DNA of 64,000 bases from Cephalotus follicularis (GCA_001972305.1 BDDD01000078.1:1030428-1094427); one strand, 5' to 3'. Positions 1 through 13,102 are shown, numbered from the stretch's first letter. A program made the numbers and translations. The notes: a model not told the origin generated them from the letters alone.

Positions 1-1114
1 AACCATAATATATCCAATTGGTAGGCTATCTTGCCAATTTACATTCAATGCAAGATCCAATCATAAAAGTCAGCCTCTCGATTCAATATGGCCTTAGCTT
101 TGGTATAACAAACCATTAGAATCAAGATAAGTCAAACACCCACAAGCTACATCGGAATGCACTAGTTTTAACACTCACATGTACACGTGTCCAAGTGCTA
201 AAACATTGCCACCCTCTGCAGTGTCTAACACCAACGTCGACATAGCATTCCATAGGCTACTAGCCTCAGCTTTGGCAGAACAAACCAATAACCAATGTAC
301 GCCACTCAACGAACACTGTAGAAGGCCACGAGGAACCACTCCATGGGTCCCAATGTTAATAGTTATTATTGAGTTGAGGGAATTTGAAGTCTCACATTTT
401 AATTACCAAGCCTTTAATTAATTCATTGGTTTCATTACCCAATTCCAATTAATTACAACTTTGCATGCATGACGTGTATTTGGGCTATCCATCTTATGCA
501 CCTTGGATTTATTTCTGAAATAAATCAAATTGAATGGCTAAGGACCTCACTATAAGTAATGACTTGAGCCTAAAGTCATTACTTGGTCTTCCTAGGTGCA
601 ATGATTAAATATATCCATTACATATAGCACCATGCATCCATGGTCTTCAATGGTCTTGTACTTCTCTTCTCCATCCTTCCCTGCAAGGTCTTCTTTACAA
701 ATGCAACTTACATTATAAATGATATTACATATAAATTATTAAAGAAGAGAATACATATTAAAGATGAGAAGAGATCATATTCTAAAGAGGATTCAGAAGA
801 GAAAACTAAGATGGTGCACGTAGGCACCTTATTACAGACCATTAATGAATAACAGATAAATCATCCACAAAAGAAAACCAAACTAGGGCTTGTCCGTATA
901 GGCCATCCATCGTGCATAAGAGAAGCAAAGTATATATCTAATATAACTTTAAAACACTACACAAATGCCTCCCACAATAACCAATTACAAAATTTAATAT
1001 CAGAGGTTGTTTATGGGTTTAACTCCCACTAAATCAAACAATGATCAATTATCCTCTAAGTGCCTTAGGCCAAAAATTCCAAACTTTTAGAAATCGTGTC
1101 TTTCTCTATCTAAG

Positions 1115-1338
1115 CGTCAACTGTTTGTCTAAAGTGTCGCCGGTTACACATTAAGCGTCGACAGCTCATTTCAAACCATCAGCGCTTCGTGCAACCTCTC
1201 GCGCTTTAAGGTAACCGCCGAAGCTGTAGCGCTTAAGTGTTGACAGTTTACATAAAACCGTCAGCGTTCCATGCTTCCACCAGCGCTTAACCTTTGAGCT
1301 TAGGCTAACTGTTGATGCTTTAATCAAAAGCGTTGGCT
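1115..1338. repeat. Phased short-palindrome array
   Basis: Degenerate 8-mers around GTYRAC/GTCGCC/ATCAGC start at 1115, 1135, 1156, 1177, 1216, 1238, 1259, 1279, 1310 and 1331. Most steps are 20-22 bp, the others 31 and 39 bp. Flanks are mostly AAGCG...CGCTT type. The spacers are not conserved. Confidence 0.7.
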
Positions 1339-1951
1339 GTGAGGCTGCTGTAGGATGGCACTATGACAAAAAATTGCAGCTTTCCCAATGTTTGTACTTA
1401 GGCATTCAAAAATTATGCACTTTGCAAAACTTTGGCAATCCTCATATTGCACTATGCAGGTTCTAAACCAAATGGACTACGCAATTCACACATTCTTCAA
1501 CCATTGCCCATAAACTAGAAACCAAACGCATATCAAAGGATTACATGCAAGAGTATCATGAAGCAAGACAATGTTGCATTAATGCTCCCACTGTCTCAAG
1601 CCACAAGACACTGCCCTGCACATATTAAGTGCAGAAAAATCTGCACAATCCAAGTTATGCAGAAACAATTTCATATGTCTATGAACCTAGTCAAACGAAC
1701 TCCAAATTGCATTGCATCTTTTGGGAACAACTTGTAATGCAATCCTATACATGTTAAAATTAACATCCAATGCCAATTCAAATAGGACAGCAATGCAAAT
1801 CAGTTTTGAATTAAATCCAATTTGACTCAAAACCGTTACAAACACACCAAGGCACTATAGGATGAGTTTCACCACAAAACACAAACGTCTAATTAAACTT
1901 CTAATTAGTCATCATCCTAGGCATATTAATTCAATTAAGATTGATGTAGTT

Positions 1952-1964
1952 GGCTCTGATATCA
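1952..1964 (-). other. Primer-binding site of copia copy D0
   Basis: The minus strand reads TGATATCAGAGCC, one mismatch from the initiator-tRNA-Met type PBS TGGTATCAGAGC. It directly abuts the LTR starting at 1966, so the element runs on the minus strand. Confidence 0.7.
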
Positions 1965-1965
1965 A

Positions 1966-4138
1966 TGTTGGGAATCGATAATCATCCCGGGTGTCAAAAT
2001 CGGAGTTAGGTTATTAAGGGGTGTAATTTCAATTTCCTGTTTTGGGCAGCGGAAGTAAACCCATTGATACCTTAATCAAACCAGGTCTCATTTTGTTAAT
2101 TCCAGGTCTAAGGAACATCCACATCAATACATAATCAAATTGGCATCACATATACATGCTAATGTGATGAACTATTTACAAAGGTCGTGAATAGGAGCTA
2201 TACCAACTATGGAGGCTCCTTATCTTTATCTGCACAAGCTTGGGAAGACTCCCCTTGACCAATCCAAGCCTATAACACCTTCAAGATGGTAGTACCTACT
2301 GCTCCAATCTTCCAAGAAATCGGTAGCCTCTAGTTTTCTTAAAGAAAAACTGTTGCCTTCTTCTCCAAGTAGATCAGTCTCTTTTCTTTCAATTTGTGGT
2401 TTCTTCAACTAGCTGCTTGCTATGAAAGGGAGCATCAAAATTGACAAGTGTTGTCAATTATAATCCACCCTAGGTAGATCCAAACTCGGTGAGCCAAATC
2501 CAAGAAGGGTTTGAAGTGATAAAAAAGCTCTAAGCTTGTAACAATGGAGGAATAGTTCAAACCCTAATAGAGAACTCTTTCTTCCTTCACGCACACACAC
2601 TCCAAAATCTACTGGATTGAGAGAAAATTGTGTCTCTCTTTCACTTCAACAAGTAGCTTGCTGGATAAGGCACAAAGAGAGTCTTACTCATGCCATTCAT
2701 GCCACATGTCATCATTCATATGCAAGTCATGAGGCACCACATGTCTCTCAAACATGTATAACAATGCCACACACATTGCCACATGTCCATTTCTCCAAGA
2801 AACCATCCAATAATCACTTAAATGAGTCCTACTCATTCTAGTGATGTCATATGTCCCTTCATGTATTAATTAGATTAGACTAAGTAAGGTTGTGTTATGC
2901 GTCATTATCTAATGCTAACGCAACTCACAAAATCCACCTAACGAATACATGATTTTATAATTGTCACCGAGAGTAATATGTCCAACATATTATGAAGATA
3001 TCATTATCAGGTAGGGACCATTTAAAATCTCAGTTATTTTCTGTGGTGTTCATAAATTACCTAAACGCCCCTATGGTTTGGTTAAGCCATTCTAAATATT
3101 CCTAGACCTCTTTAAAATGCTTATGGACTAATATCCAATATTATCCAGATGAAAATTTAATCTAATTAATTTCCTCATAATTTATATCACACTACCGTAA
3201 CACGTGACTTTTTGAGTTGTCGGCTCTCGTGTACTATAATCCATCATTATACTTGGCCCTGACTGAGGTCTCGGGTAAGGATATGTGTCAACCCTAAATA
3301 ATACCTCAGTGGCTAAAATATCTTATCATTACTAGGAGCTTTGGTAGACTCTCCGAAAATCCAATTTGTAGTCCACCTTAACCTTGGCCAAGGATTTCGT
3401 AAGTCCAAAGTACAATCAGACCAAATTAGGGCCGATCACCTTCGCTCAGGTGTGACAATCCCATATTGCGCACTCGCTTATATTTGTATAGATTCGATCA
3501 CACCAAAATACCACCCGATTGGCGGCCCTGCGAAAGTACTGGGTAAGGTGGAGATCAAGGCATAATAGTCACCATACAAAATAGAACAATAGCTCAGGTC
3601 TAAGGATCAGACGAGTTCGTTGAACTCCTTAAGTGACTAGCACTTAATCACAACCACAACAAGTGGGAATCACTACTAACACGAGAATAGGGACTATCCC
3701 AATAGTGTTTCCCACATCAGACCAGTTCACTGTACACGCTCCCAGCGTGCACCCCTTTCTTGCCTTAGTGTTGCAACACAGATGGTAGTGAGAGAATCTA
3801 TCCTCCCCTCCCCGGGAACAGGCAATGTACGAGCAAATCTATCTGGTTCACTAATTCCCACAAAGTGAACCTATGACTTGGAACTAATTCGATAAAAGGA
3901 ATAAGGTAGCCAATCCCATTGCCTCTATGCTTGGAATCCAACCTTATGTCAGGGAATCACTAATGTAAGTGGATTAATTTAGACTACTTTAATTAAGTGA
4001 TAAAACACAAGTGATATTTCCAATATGAATACAATCAAAATAGCATGTGTCATGTACATGGAAAAAGACTATCAATATAAATAGACATGTTCGATACATT
4101 AGCCCCTCCAATGGCTTGTTGGATCACCCTATCTAACA
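1966..4138 (-). repeat. 5' LTR of copia copy D0, about 2.17 kb
   Basis: On the plus strand it starts TGTTGGGAATC beside the PBS and ends ...ACCCTATCTAACA. The D LTR at 18168 starts TGTTGGAAACCC, and related ends occur at 36347 and 38064. Size agrees with the other D-family LTRs (about 1.9-2.4 kb). ORFs within it, such as those near 2226-2408 and 2617-2841, have no family motifs and are treated as chance. Confidence 0.7.
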
Positions 4139-5406
4139 TGCGCAACATGGGATCGTCACACTTGTATTGAGGGTGAACGGTTCTATATATATCTATGTCC
4201 ATTGCAGAGTTGCAAAAACCTAGCCAGGTGCCGGTGGACTGGAAACGAGGTTTCTAGGGAGGTCTGCAGATAGTCGCAATGTGTTCATAGATTTATAGTT
4301 ATCGTAGATTTACCTAGGGTTGACATTTATCTGAACCCTAGGCCGTGGTAAGAGCCAATGATGATGAGGGAAACACTACATGTAAGCCTATGACAGGATA
4401 AAGTACCAGTTAACCGGATATTGATGGATAGACATGGAGGTCAAAGTCCATATATCCGGTAGGGTGATTGGTATCATGCCAGAGCTATTTTGATAGTAGG
4501 GGACTATCAGGATGGTCATACCATAATACTGGGATGTTCTGTGAAATTTATCATCATACCAGATTCCGACTGGGCTTTCGGGTCCTACCTGATTATTGGA
4601 ATCAACTGACATGTGGGGACACGTGTCATTTAATGAGAGGTTAGGATCGAGGACACGTTGCTTTGCAATAGACTATTTTATTTACGGGACACATGTCATT
4701 TCATTGAGGTGAGTCCAAGCATCACCATAATAAAATATTCTAGTTAAAGGATTGTATGTTGAACAAGTAACTAACTTAAGAGAGAGCTACAAGTGGGGAG
4801 GCATGAACACTTCTTGGGGGCTGAAATTCGCTTGCAATTCATGCAAGGTTCGGCCGCCCCTCATGTTAACAAAATACACAATTAAATGTGCTTGCATGTG
4901 TTGGTTTATTTGCGTGTTGGTTGAGTACTTTACACTCAATCTATGGACACTTGTTCTTGCATGCAATGACACAAGTATGGGTTGAATGACACAAAGTATG
5001 GTCTCCATTTTCTCTGTGTAAGGCGCCAGTCTTGGGGAGATAAGTGAAGAGTCTTTGAGTCTCAAAAAGTACACAACATTCTTTGCATGCACACTACTCT
5101 CAAGTCTCTCCCAACTCGTCACTAAGCTATCTCTTCTTCCTTTTCTCATATTCTATCAAGTCCTCCATTAATGGACTAAGAAAAAGCTTCAAGCTTTCAG
5201 GAGAAAGAACAACACATAACATCCTCTCACCCTCCTTGATCATTATAGGTGGAGATACTACACATATTGTGTTTATCTATACTTCTAGTGATCTCTAGAC
5301 TAGGGTTTCAAAGGTCACCATACAACTAGGTAACCTAGAAAACATTATTGTCCAGGATACCTTACATGGTATGTGTTGGAAGCTTTTATTTTAAGTGTTG
5401 AGAGAG
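4139..5406 (+). repeat. D-type copia LTR fragment in inverted orientation
   Basis: The segment around 4530-4600 is the reverse complement of the D-family block at 11975-12050 (the cgggacccgaaagc region and the ggatgttc...tttatcat block). The start near 4139 matches the interior of LTR E (about 37370-37400, reverse complement). It is therefore a partial LTR opposed to the one at 1966-4138. It is interrupted on the right by solo LTR A. Confidence 0.5.
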
Positions 5407-5925
5407 TGTCACACCCCGTTTAAAGAGCAATGACATTTAAGCAGTAAAGGCAATTAACACATAAATACAGCTCATGTAAAAACCATAGAATTTAAAACTT
5501 TAAAACGAGATGTCAGTTGCGAAAGCATAAAATCCATAAGCTGTAGACCCGTAGCGTGCATCCCATACTACACGCTACACAAAACAACCCAACATTGTTA
5601 ATCACCCGCAAAACGGAGCGTGATCACAGTACAAGATTAAAATCCATCAGTAAACAAAACCATAATAACGGTACATCAGTCCTTTAACCAAAACCAGGTT
5701 TATTACAAGACAGGTGAATAAGCAAAATCAAGAACATAACAGCTTGATCTTCATCCATGTCAGTCCAACCGGTCCACTGCATCAATCTGTAAAGTAGGGG
5801 GTTAGCCTTTGTCCTCACTCGGCTAAGTGATAAAAGTAACTCGGGATCAACATGATGCATGTCATGATGTGAATGCATAAATGATGCAGTGTAGTAGAGA
5901 CCCCAGTTTATATACATAGGAAAAA

Positions 5926-5952
5926 ATATATATATATATATATATATATATA
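5926..5952. repeat. (AT)n microsatellite
   Basis: Uninterrupted TA dinucleotides of about 27 bp inside solo LTR A. Copies B and C have only short TA runs nearby. Confidence 0.95.
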
Positions 5953-6712
5953 ACAGTACAGTAAAATATCAGTGGGGCATATATATATATTTGTGAGATA
6001 TATGTATGCAACAACAGTACAGTAGTAGCCCGGCCAGGGCTACATCATCAAGCACAGTAATGTCTGAAAAGGACCAACAAGCAGTACAAGATGTCCGTAT
6101 AGGACCACAACAGGCAGTATGTGTAACGCCGCCAACTCCTGGCCCCACGCTACACTCCCACTCCGGTCCCTACATCAGGCAACCGAGCGAGGCAACAATA
6201 CAGTGAGTTACCCAGCCATACTCCTGGCCCCTAGGTCAACCCTACCACTAGCCGACGATGGCAGCCTCCGCCGTGCAACTAGTGGCTCAAGCACAAACAC
6301 ATAACAATTCACAGAGCAAACAGTGAATTCAAGCAGTAACAGTACAGTAAACAGGACAGTAGTGATCGTTTAGATCCACAACAGGCAGGTTATTTCCAAA
6401 ATGTTTCCAAAGTGACAACATTTGAAATATTGCATTTTCAGTAGAAAATATTTCAAAACAGTTTCTGTAGTGGAAATCGCTTTCCAGAGATGTTTGAAAA
6501 TACGATATCAATATTCGTTTTGTACTCAAATAGTAGTTTCAATTCACATATGCATTTCTAAAGTAACAACACATTAGAAATCATAATTCGAGTACAAACA
6601 GGCAGTAAGACAGTATATGTGCAATGCATACAAATGCTCAAATGCACCCTAACAGGAATCGGGATCGTTTCGTATCGTTAGATGAAGAAATCTCCAAACA
6701 GTATCCAAAAGA

Positions 6713-7034
6713 CGTCGATGTCTATCAACAGGCATCGATGTCTTTGTCCATTAACGTCGATGTGCAAGTCCTCAGTGTCAGCGTGTTCTACTGTTCTAAA
6801 GACGTCGATGTCCATCATATGCATCGACGCTCAAGGTCTGGAACCTTAGAACGACAACGTATTGTTCACGGCGTCGACGCGTTAAGGTGGGAACCTTAGG
6901 CGCCGACGTGTGATACGTCCAAATCCAAACAGATGGCCTAAAGCGTCGATGTCTTAATATAGACGTCGATCCGTTTCACGTCAGTAACCAGGCAAAACCC
7001 AAAAGACGTCGATGTTCATCAAAAGGCGTCGATG
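6713..7034. repeat. Phased palindrome array 1 of solo LTR A
   Basis: Units of the type GACGTCGATGTC, GGCATCGATGTC and GCGTCGACGC have their CRTCGAYG core at 6713, 6733, 6755, 6803, 6822, 6872, 6901, 6944, 6964, 7007 and 7027. Units are mostly paired at 19-22 bp, with larger gaps of 29-50 bp between pairs. Confidence 0.85.
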
Positions 7035-7807
7035 TTTATCTAGTGACAGTCGTCTTCTTCCTCATGACTTAGCAAACAATATGCATTGCAAAGCATGTTC
7101 ATGCATAATAACAAGTAATCAAGGCATGAAACCAACATGCAGATACTCATTACATATCTAGCATATCATGGCATCGATCCAGTGACAAAATCAATTCAAT
7201 AATCATGCATTTCATACACCCAAAACCATAGACCATGCATGAATATCAATCTCAACATTTCAGTTATGGCTTCCCCTACCTTTTGTCCCAATTTAGGAAC
7301 TGGAAAGTCCACCTCTTTACGTTCCAAACTGGTCACAGCAGCCTCTAGGTCCTTCCCGTTGCTGCAAGTCACCAGCTCCAAGCTCCAAGCTCCAACCAAG
7401 CTTAACAATGGTGGAAATGTTTTCTTTCCTTAACTCTCTATTTTCTTACACAAGTATCTCAGCCGAACCAGGGATGAAGAGAGGAGGCGTTTTATGCAGG
7501 TCGAACATCTCTCTTCCCTCTCTGGCCCATTGCATGCATCTCACAGTTCCATTTTCCCATTTTCTCTCTTTCCCAGTTCTGTCCCATTTCTTTTACAGGA
7601 GCAGACGTTGAACGTGGCACCACAGCCTGCATGCACACCCAAGTGTCATGCCCTTCCTCCCATTCTGGCACCTGCATGCCTGGTATCAAGCCAGCATGCA
7701 CAACACGTATCAATCATGCCCTAAGGCGCCTGAGAAAGGCTCTAAAAAGATTCCTCTTTGCACGTTGTTTGTCAGCAGAGTAACATGCCTGACATTCAAA
7801 GTTAACA

Positions 7808-7953
7808 CGTCGACGTCTTTCCAAAGACGTCGATGTCTTTCACCATTTTACACGACGATGTCTATGTCTTCGTATGCATCAATGTGCATGTGCATGCAGC
7901 TACGTGCGCCCTTTTGCCTCAAGGACGTCGACGTGATTCCAAAGGCGTCGACG
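7808..7953. repeat. Phased palindrome array 2 of solo LTR A
   Basis: Cores at 7808, 7828, 7853, 7877, 7926 and 7946. The first and last pairs are exactly 20 bp apart. Unit type is AAGACGTCGAYGTCTT with CG-to-TG/CA variants. The array lies at the opposite end of the LTR from array 1. Confidence 0.85.
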
Positions 7954-8138
7954 CGTTTCCCCCAGAATAGCATCGTTTTATCCTTTTATCACTCTTTTAG
8001 TATTTTTACTCTAAGATTTAACATTATTAGAGTCTGGAAAACATCATCAAAGTCTTGGAAATCCATTTCTTTATTAATTTCACAATAAAAACACATTACA
8101 TTGTGAAATTACAACATAGGAAAATCTCGGACGTCACA

Positions 8139-9165
8139 GAGACAAACACTTTCGGCCTCCATCAAGCCCTTTGTACCCGTGAGTTTTGGAGAGAACTTGG
8201 AGCATAAGGATCTTTGATTTAAAGTGTAGAGGGGGCACAAGAAGGAAGGAGTTAAAGACTTGTGTAATTGCATCTTTAATCTATTCTATTTTCTTCTTTT
8301 TGTGGTGAATTGCTTAGGGTTCAAGCTAGGGTTTAGTAACCCTAGCCCAACCCTAACAGTTTTGAGGAGAAACCATGACCAAACCCTATGATTTTGTCTC
8401 TTGATTGTCACAAGTTGGATGTTCCAACTTAGGGTTGTGGTGTAAAAACCCTAGGCAATTTCCATTTGGGCCGAAGCTAGGGTTAGGGAAACCCTAGTGC
8501 CAAACCGTATGTATTATGCATGCATGAGTGATTAATTGGTTCAATTGGATGTTTAATTAGAGATCCTTGTCATTATTCGGACAATTATGAACATAGATCT
8601 TAGGGTGTTCCTTTGCTTTGTAGAAACTTTGAACTAAAAATTAAAATTTACACCCAAAAGCATCTATGACGTAAATTGTCCCAAACCCTTATTGAGCCTT
8701 ACTACTCCTTCCTTCAAGTTCCCTTTGATTCAAAGCTAGCTTCCAAGTGTAGGATAGCCTACAAGGTGTTGCGCACCAACCAATCTCCTTCTTTTCTTCT
8801 TGTTCTTAGCCTAAGAATGAAAGAAGAACTCTTTCTCACTCTCTCTCTACTTCAGCTGAACCTATGGAGAGTGGGTGAAGGTCTAATGACTTGTCTTATG
8901 CTAGTAAGTCTTCATAAATGAGAAGATAAGAGCAAGTAAAATTATCTAAGTCTTTCTTAACCATTAAGCATTAGTCTAAATCAAGACCTTATACTAGTCT
9001 TGGCCGAATTTGTGCATCATGTCATGATTTAATTCATTTCCTTCACGGTCGGTATTGGAGATCGACACTTGTATTGTGCGTGATCCTATAGGTTCATTAT
9101 TACGTTGGCCGTAGAATTAGATTGCGGATCCTGCAATCAATCAACTAAATATTTTTCATCCCATG
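8139..9165. other. Unassigned LTR-like remnant with telo-box-like repeats
   Basis: No gene is recognisable. Between about 8310 and 8500 it has several copies of AACCCTA/TAGGGTT-type motifs. The rest is A/T rich. It may continue the inverted LTR that solo LTR A split at 5406, but I could not establish that. Confidence 0.3.
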
Positions 9166-9169
9166 AAAA

Positions 9170-10189
9170 TCATTTTAATTGATATTCCTGATTAAAACTC
9201 TTGTAATCCTTTATCCTCTGAGACATGTTATCAATCAGTTCTAGGCATTCTACTAATGAGTATCGACATCGAGCAATGCATACTAACCCCCAGGTGATAT
9301 GAATTTGCCTTGAACCATAAGATGTAGGTGCATGCATGTTTACTCCTTCCATCGTCAATACTCTAATAAAACCTAGGGTATGGATTACATCAAATCCTAC
9401 TAGTTTAATTAATACGTACCACGATACACTATCATTAGCCCTATCATATTAGAGGTGCCCCTCTAATATTAACCACTGATATCCGAACACTTCCTGCATA
9501 TCACTGCACTTACCCTGGCCAGGGATTTGTGCCAGTGACCAACAAATTTGAGCATTTTCCCCTTTTATAGGGAGGGATGGATTCAATCTTGCTCACTCAG
9601 CTATCTGTACCATAGAGCTGTCATACCCAATCAATACCTGTATACTCCCCGTGGTTAGGAGACCTATGCAAGAATTATTAAAGCATAGCATCCTATGCAC
9701 GGGATATCAGTGGTGGCTCATGTATGAGGACCACTGTTACACTGTTGCTATCAAGAAGGTTCGTTTGACGTACAGTAAAAATTCCATACGGGCATTCCAG
9801 CTTGCTAGTAAGCTTCAGTGAACTCATTCACCCACGTGTACTTCCCTTGTCTCCACAAGATGATTTATGAGATCAGTCACCCTCTAAACGAGCTGGCATA
9901 CTACGTGCTGGTCTTATTGGATTAAGTATGTCCTTAGTACTTAATCCTATGACCAAGAAGATTCAAGAGTAAAGCTTACTGAGGTTCCAATTCTCACTTC
10001 TTGATCTCATAAAGAATTTTGTTCCTCGTGCTTTAATCTTAGGACATTCAATTATAAATACATGCATTAATAAAAAAATTGAACTCACAGCCGTTGATAA
10101 TGACATACACATTTTTATTGAATATCATTAAAGATAAGTGTACATATTACAAGATATGGCAACTGCTTGCAGGGCTTATCTCTAATACA
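9170..10189 (-). repeat. Diverged copia LTR remnant
   Basis: The right end, 'gcagggcttatctctaataca', resembles the D-family end 'gcagggacaccctaatatatca' at 36347. Motifs around the 'cttaatcc' block near 9920-9960 resemble 3630-3650 of LTR D0. The left boundary and TSD were not found. It abuts the gypsy fragment that follows. Confidence 0.4.
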
Positions 10190-10544
10190 AACGGGGGTTA
10201 TCAGTGGATCCATCGAAGATTAAAGTAGTGAAAGATTGGAACTGGCCAAAAAATGTTTTTGAAGTCCACAGTGTCTTGGGCCTAGAGGGTTATTAGGGCA
10301 GATTCGTCGATCGATTTTCACAGATTGCCACACCATTGACTCTACTTACTCAGAAACAGGTGTCTTTTGAATGGGATAGTGGCTATGAACAGAGTTTTTA
10401 GGACCTAAAGGAGCGATTGATTTCGGCATCTATCTTATCTTTACCTAATGTGAATGAGAACTTCGTGGTTCATACAGATGCTTTCGGAAAAGGGCTTAGA
10501 TGTGTCCGTATGTAGTATGAGAAAGTGCTTGCTAATACGTCCAG
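10190..10544 (+). pseudogene. Ty3/gypsy RT end and RNase H start (left half of a split fragment)
   Basis: Translating from about 10203 gives VDPSKIKVVKDWNWPK, then LGLEGY and GRFVDRFSQIATPLTLLTQ, then FEWDSGYEQSF and DLKERLISASIL. This is the typical end of a gypsy reverse transcriptase thumb/connection leading into RNase H (VVHTDAFGKGL, usually VVYSDASKKGL). There are in-frame stops after LEGY, EQSF and RCVRM, so it is dead. The reading continues at 38065 (SRRIKLHEENYP) after the insertions between are removed. No gag or PBS lies nearby, so only a pol fragment remains. Confidence 0.85.
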
Positions 10545-10744
10545 TATTGGGAAACCGAGAGGGTTCCTGGTCGATTTTAGGCCTAGGATGCTAGTATGTA
10601 TAATTTTAACTTTTAAAAAACACCAAGACTCGCCACTAGGTCGCCTGAGCTTCGGTCATTCCACTACTGGCCTTCAAATCTTCTGATCTACTCGTATTCG
10701 CTAATGGCTCATCATGACTCGGCCTTGAACCCCTAGCTATAGCC
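10545..10744 (-). repeat. LTR E, left part (D-family solo LTR)
   Basis: Starts TATTGGGAAACC and then follows the D LTR start closely (cggtcgattttgggtctaggatgcta type). It is interrupted at 10744 by element D and resumes at 36353. The preceding five bases, tccag, nearly match tcccg after its right end at 38064. Confidence 0.75.
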
Positions 10745-13102
10745 TGATGGAAACCCAAGAGGAAACTCGGTCGATTTTGGGTCTAGGATGCTACTGTGTA
10801 TAATTTTAATTTTTGAAAAACCACAAAGACTGCAAGTCAAGGTTCACACTAACATCTTACTACCATAATCAATATGCCAAGGATCTCTGTTTAATTAACA
10901 ATCGTACTAAAACTAAATCAAGCATGTAGAAAAACAATAAATCGAATACACATCTTTTATCATAAATACAAAAGGGAAGCGTCCATACCAATGTTGGAGG
11001 CTTTACCACTTTGCTGTTACGCGCTTGCACCAGCCACCTCATGTCACCGGAACACTTATGGATTCTGGCCAGCCTGTCAGAACGCCTACCAAGACACCAA
11101 CAAACTCCAGAAGCGCCGATCTACCCATATCTGGTGGAGAATCGGTGAGAAGCACCCCTGAACTCCCTAACGTAACCGGCAGGGACAGTGACTCGCTGAG
11201 TTGGACAAAGCGGTCCCGTTCAACCTTGCCACAGATCGGCCTCGCCATATCCGAACCCCAAGAAGCCGATCTAAGCACCTACACCCTAGACTCGCTGTGA
11301 CTCAGCGTGTAAGGCAAAGTCACAGCGGCCAATGTATCGACTCAGCAGAGCCGACTAAACAAACGTAAACCGGCCCAAAATGAACAGAAAAACAATAAAC
11401 TATGATCAAATTGGATAGAGCCATTAATTGGCTCGCCCAATTGTGATTGCCGGCGGCGGATAGAGACGCCGGGAGATGAAAAGGAAAAAATGGCAACTGC
11501 CGTCAGGCAGAGAAAGAAGGACAAAATGGGAGAGAGAGGGGAGGAGGCATACCGTGGAAGGACGCTCGCCTTCTCCCGGCCACAGGCACAAAGCCCCGTC
11601 ATCTTCTACCGCTGTGCACTCGCTTAACACGTTGGACGCGTTGGACACGCTGAAGCGTGTCCCTCTCTCTTGCCAAAAAGCATAAAGTGCATTTTTGGCA
11701 TGAAAAAGGCATTAATTAATAATGCCTAATTATTTATCCTTTCATCATTTAAAATCTCTTTCAATTTTTATGACTTTCTCTCTTTTTTTATTTAATTAAT
11801 TAAAGTCTCTCACTTTATGATTTAATTTAAATCATGCTCCGACTACAAATCTCTTTATATATCAAGATGATAATTAGTGGAATGAGAAACAAACCACTAA
11901 TGTCAAATTAATATATATTAGTTAAAAACTAGATTTACCACCAAGCGAGCATGTGTGCAGCATGCGTCACTTTTCCAATAATCAGGCGGGACCCGAAAGC
12001 CCGGTGGAATTCTGGTACAATGATAAATTTTCCTGAACATCCCTAAGTTCTGGTATGACTATCCAACTAATAGCCCCGGTGTGATCTGTAATCATCCCCC
12101 AGATCCGTGGACCAAAAAGTACCACGTCTATCATTCGTTAACCGATTCCCCAGTGCTTTATCACTGTCATCGATTTGTGTGCCGCGTATCCTTGGTCTCC
12201 CCGGCTCTGACCATGGACTAAGTTTTGGATTTATGTCACCCCTATATAAAACCGTGATAACTATAATTCCATGAACGCATTGAGACTCTGGGAGATATCC
12301 CTGGAAACCTCTTGTTCCCAATGTCCCCGTGCGCGACCGGGACATTAAGTCTTCAATGGTCACAGATGTTATAGAGCCTATAACCCTCAACACAGGGTGA
12401 CACGATCTCATCTTGTCGATACATCTCAATGCAGCTCCCACAAGGCCCAAAGACATCCTTTTTGCCAGCAAGTGACTAGTGCTGGGGAGCACGAAAATCA
12501 AAGTGAAGCGGTTACTACACAACGCATGCCAGCAGCTCAGGTCTAAGGACACAACATAAATCACGTATGATCTACTAGTCACCTTTGGCTACACACTACC
12601 ACGACAATAGGAACTCTTTTGACAGAGGTGTTGACTCTCCAAATAGATAACATACGGTGGGTGGGTTTAGTGTCATGCCTCTGCACGCACCCTGCATCAG
12701 ATTTAAGGTAAAACCCAAATGGCAATGGGATAATCCAGCCCCCTTTACCATTCGGAGCAACCATAACACGGCAAATCTTTGCGGTTCATCAATTGCACAT
12801 AAAGTGAACCTATGACATTGAAATTTTGTCTCAAGGGAATAAGGATCTCATTCTCATAACCTCTCAGGCATGATATCCAACCCTTTATGGACAAGGCGCT
12901 ATATGTGCATTCAGTTGACATGGTGATCAACTGATCCGTAGAAATTGTATGGGATTACACATATATCAAGATGCCAATATTTTCTGAATATGCACAATAG
13001 AACACGAATGGAACTAAGAATGTACGATTCAAGAGTGTGTCATATGCAAAATACATATGTCTACAGCCTCCTCGTGGCTTACAAGGTCACCCTAATCTAA
13101 AA
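10745..13102 (-). repeat. 3' LTR of copia element D (2.36 kb)
   Basis: Aligns with the 5' LTR at 18168-20087 plus 35939-36347, which totals about 2.33 kb. It includes a GC-rich segment (about 11020-11690) whose open frames on both strands look gene-like. The same segment recurs at 18390-19100 with substitutions and indels that break the frames, so I do not call genes there. The right end is about 13102, judged by alignment to 36347; its terminal CA is not preserved. Confidence 0.8.

Larger units (their letters stand above)
1..1965 (-). mobile_element. Internal 5' region of a decayed copia element (family D, copy D0)
   Basis: The stretch at about 800-960 closely matches 17765-17900, which lies just inside the PBS of the D element at 10745-36347; both share a 'ggtgcacg.aggca.cttattaca' stretch and 'aaatcatccacaaaaga'. 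Together with the PBS at 1952-1964 and the LTR that follows, this marks 1-1965 as the leader/gag side of a minus-strand element whose remainder lies left of the window. I could not read a continuous gag frame. Open frames here are short and lack recognisable motifs. It also carries a palindrome array (1115-1338) that I do not see in the matching part of the D element. Confidence 0.6.
5407..8138 (-). mobile_element. Gypsy-type solo LTR, copy A (2.7 kb)
   Basis: Plus-strand termini are TGTCACACCCCG and ...GGACGTCACA, i.e. TG...CA, with typical plant chromovirus-like LTR ends when read on the minus strand. Flanking five-mers are gagag (5402-5406) and gagac (8139-8143), a four-of-five TSD. It aligns along its length with copy B (30283-32783) and copy C (55839-61941). 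There is no PBS, PPT or coding sequence next to it, so it is a solo LTR. It has two palindrome arrays. The short ORFs at 7196-8088 are not conserved between copies. Confidence 0.8.

Noticed and set aside
11025-11685. Overlapping gene-like ORFs on both strands
   Set aside because: They lie in the GC-rich part of the element D LTR. The matching part of the other LTR (18390-19100) has shifted frames, so there is no coding conservation.
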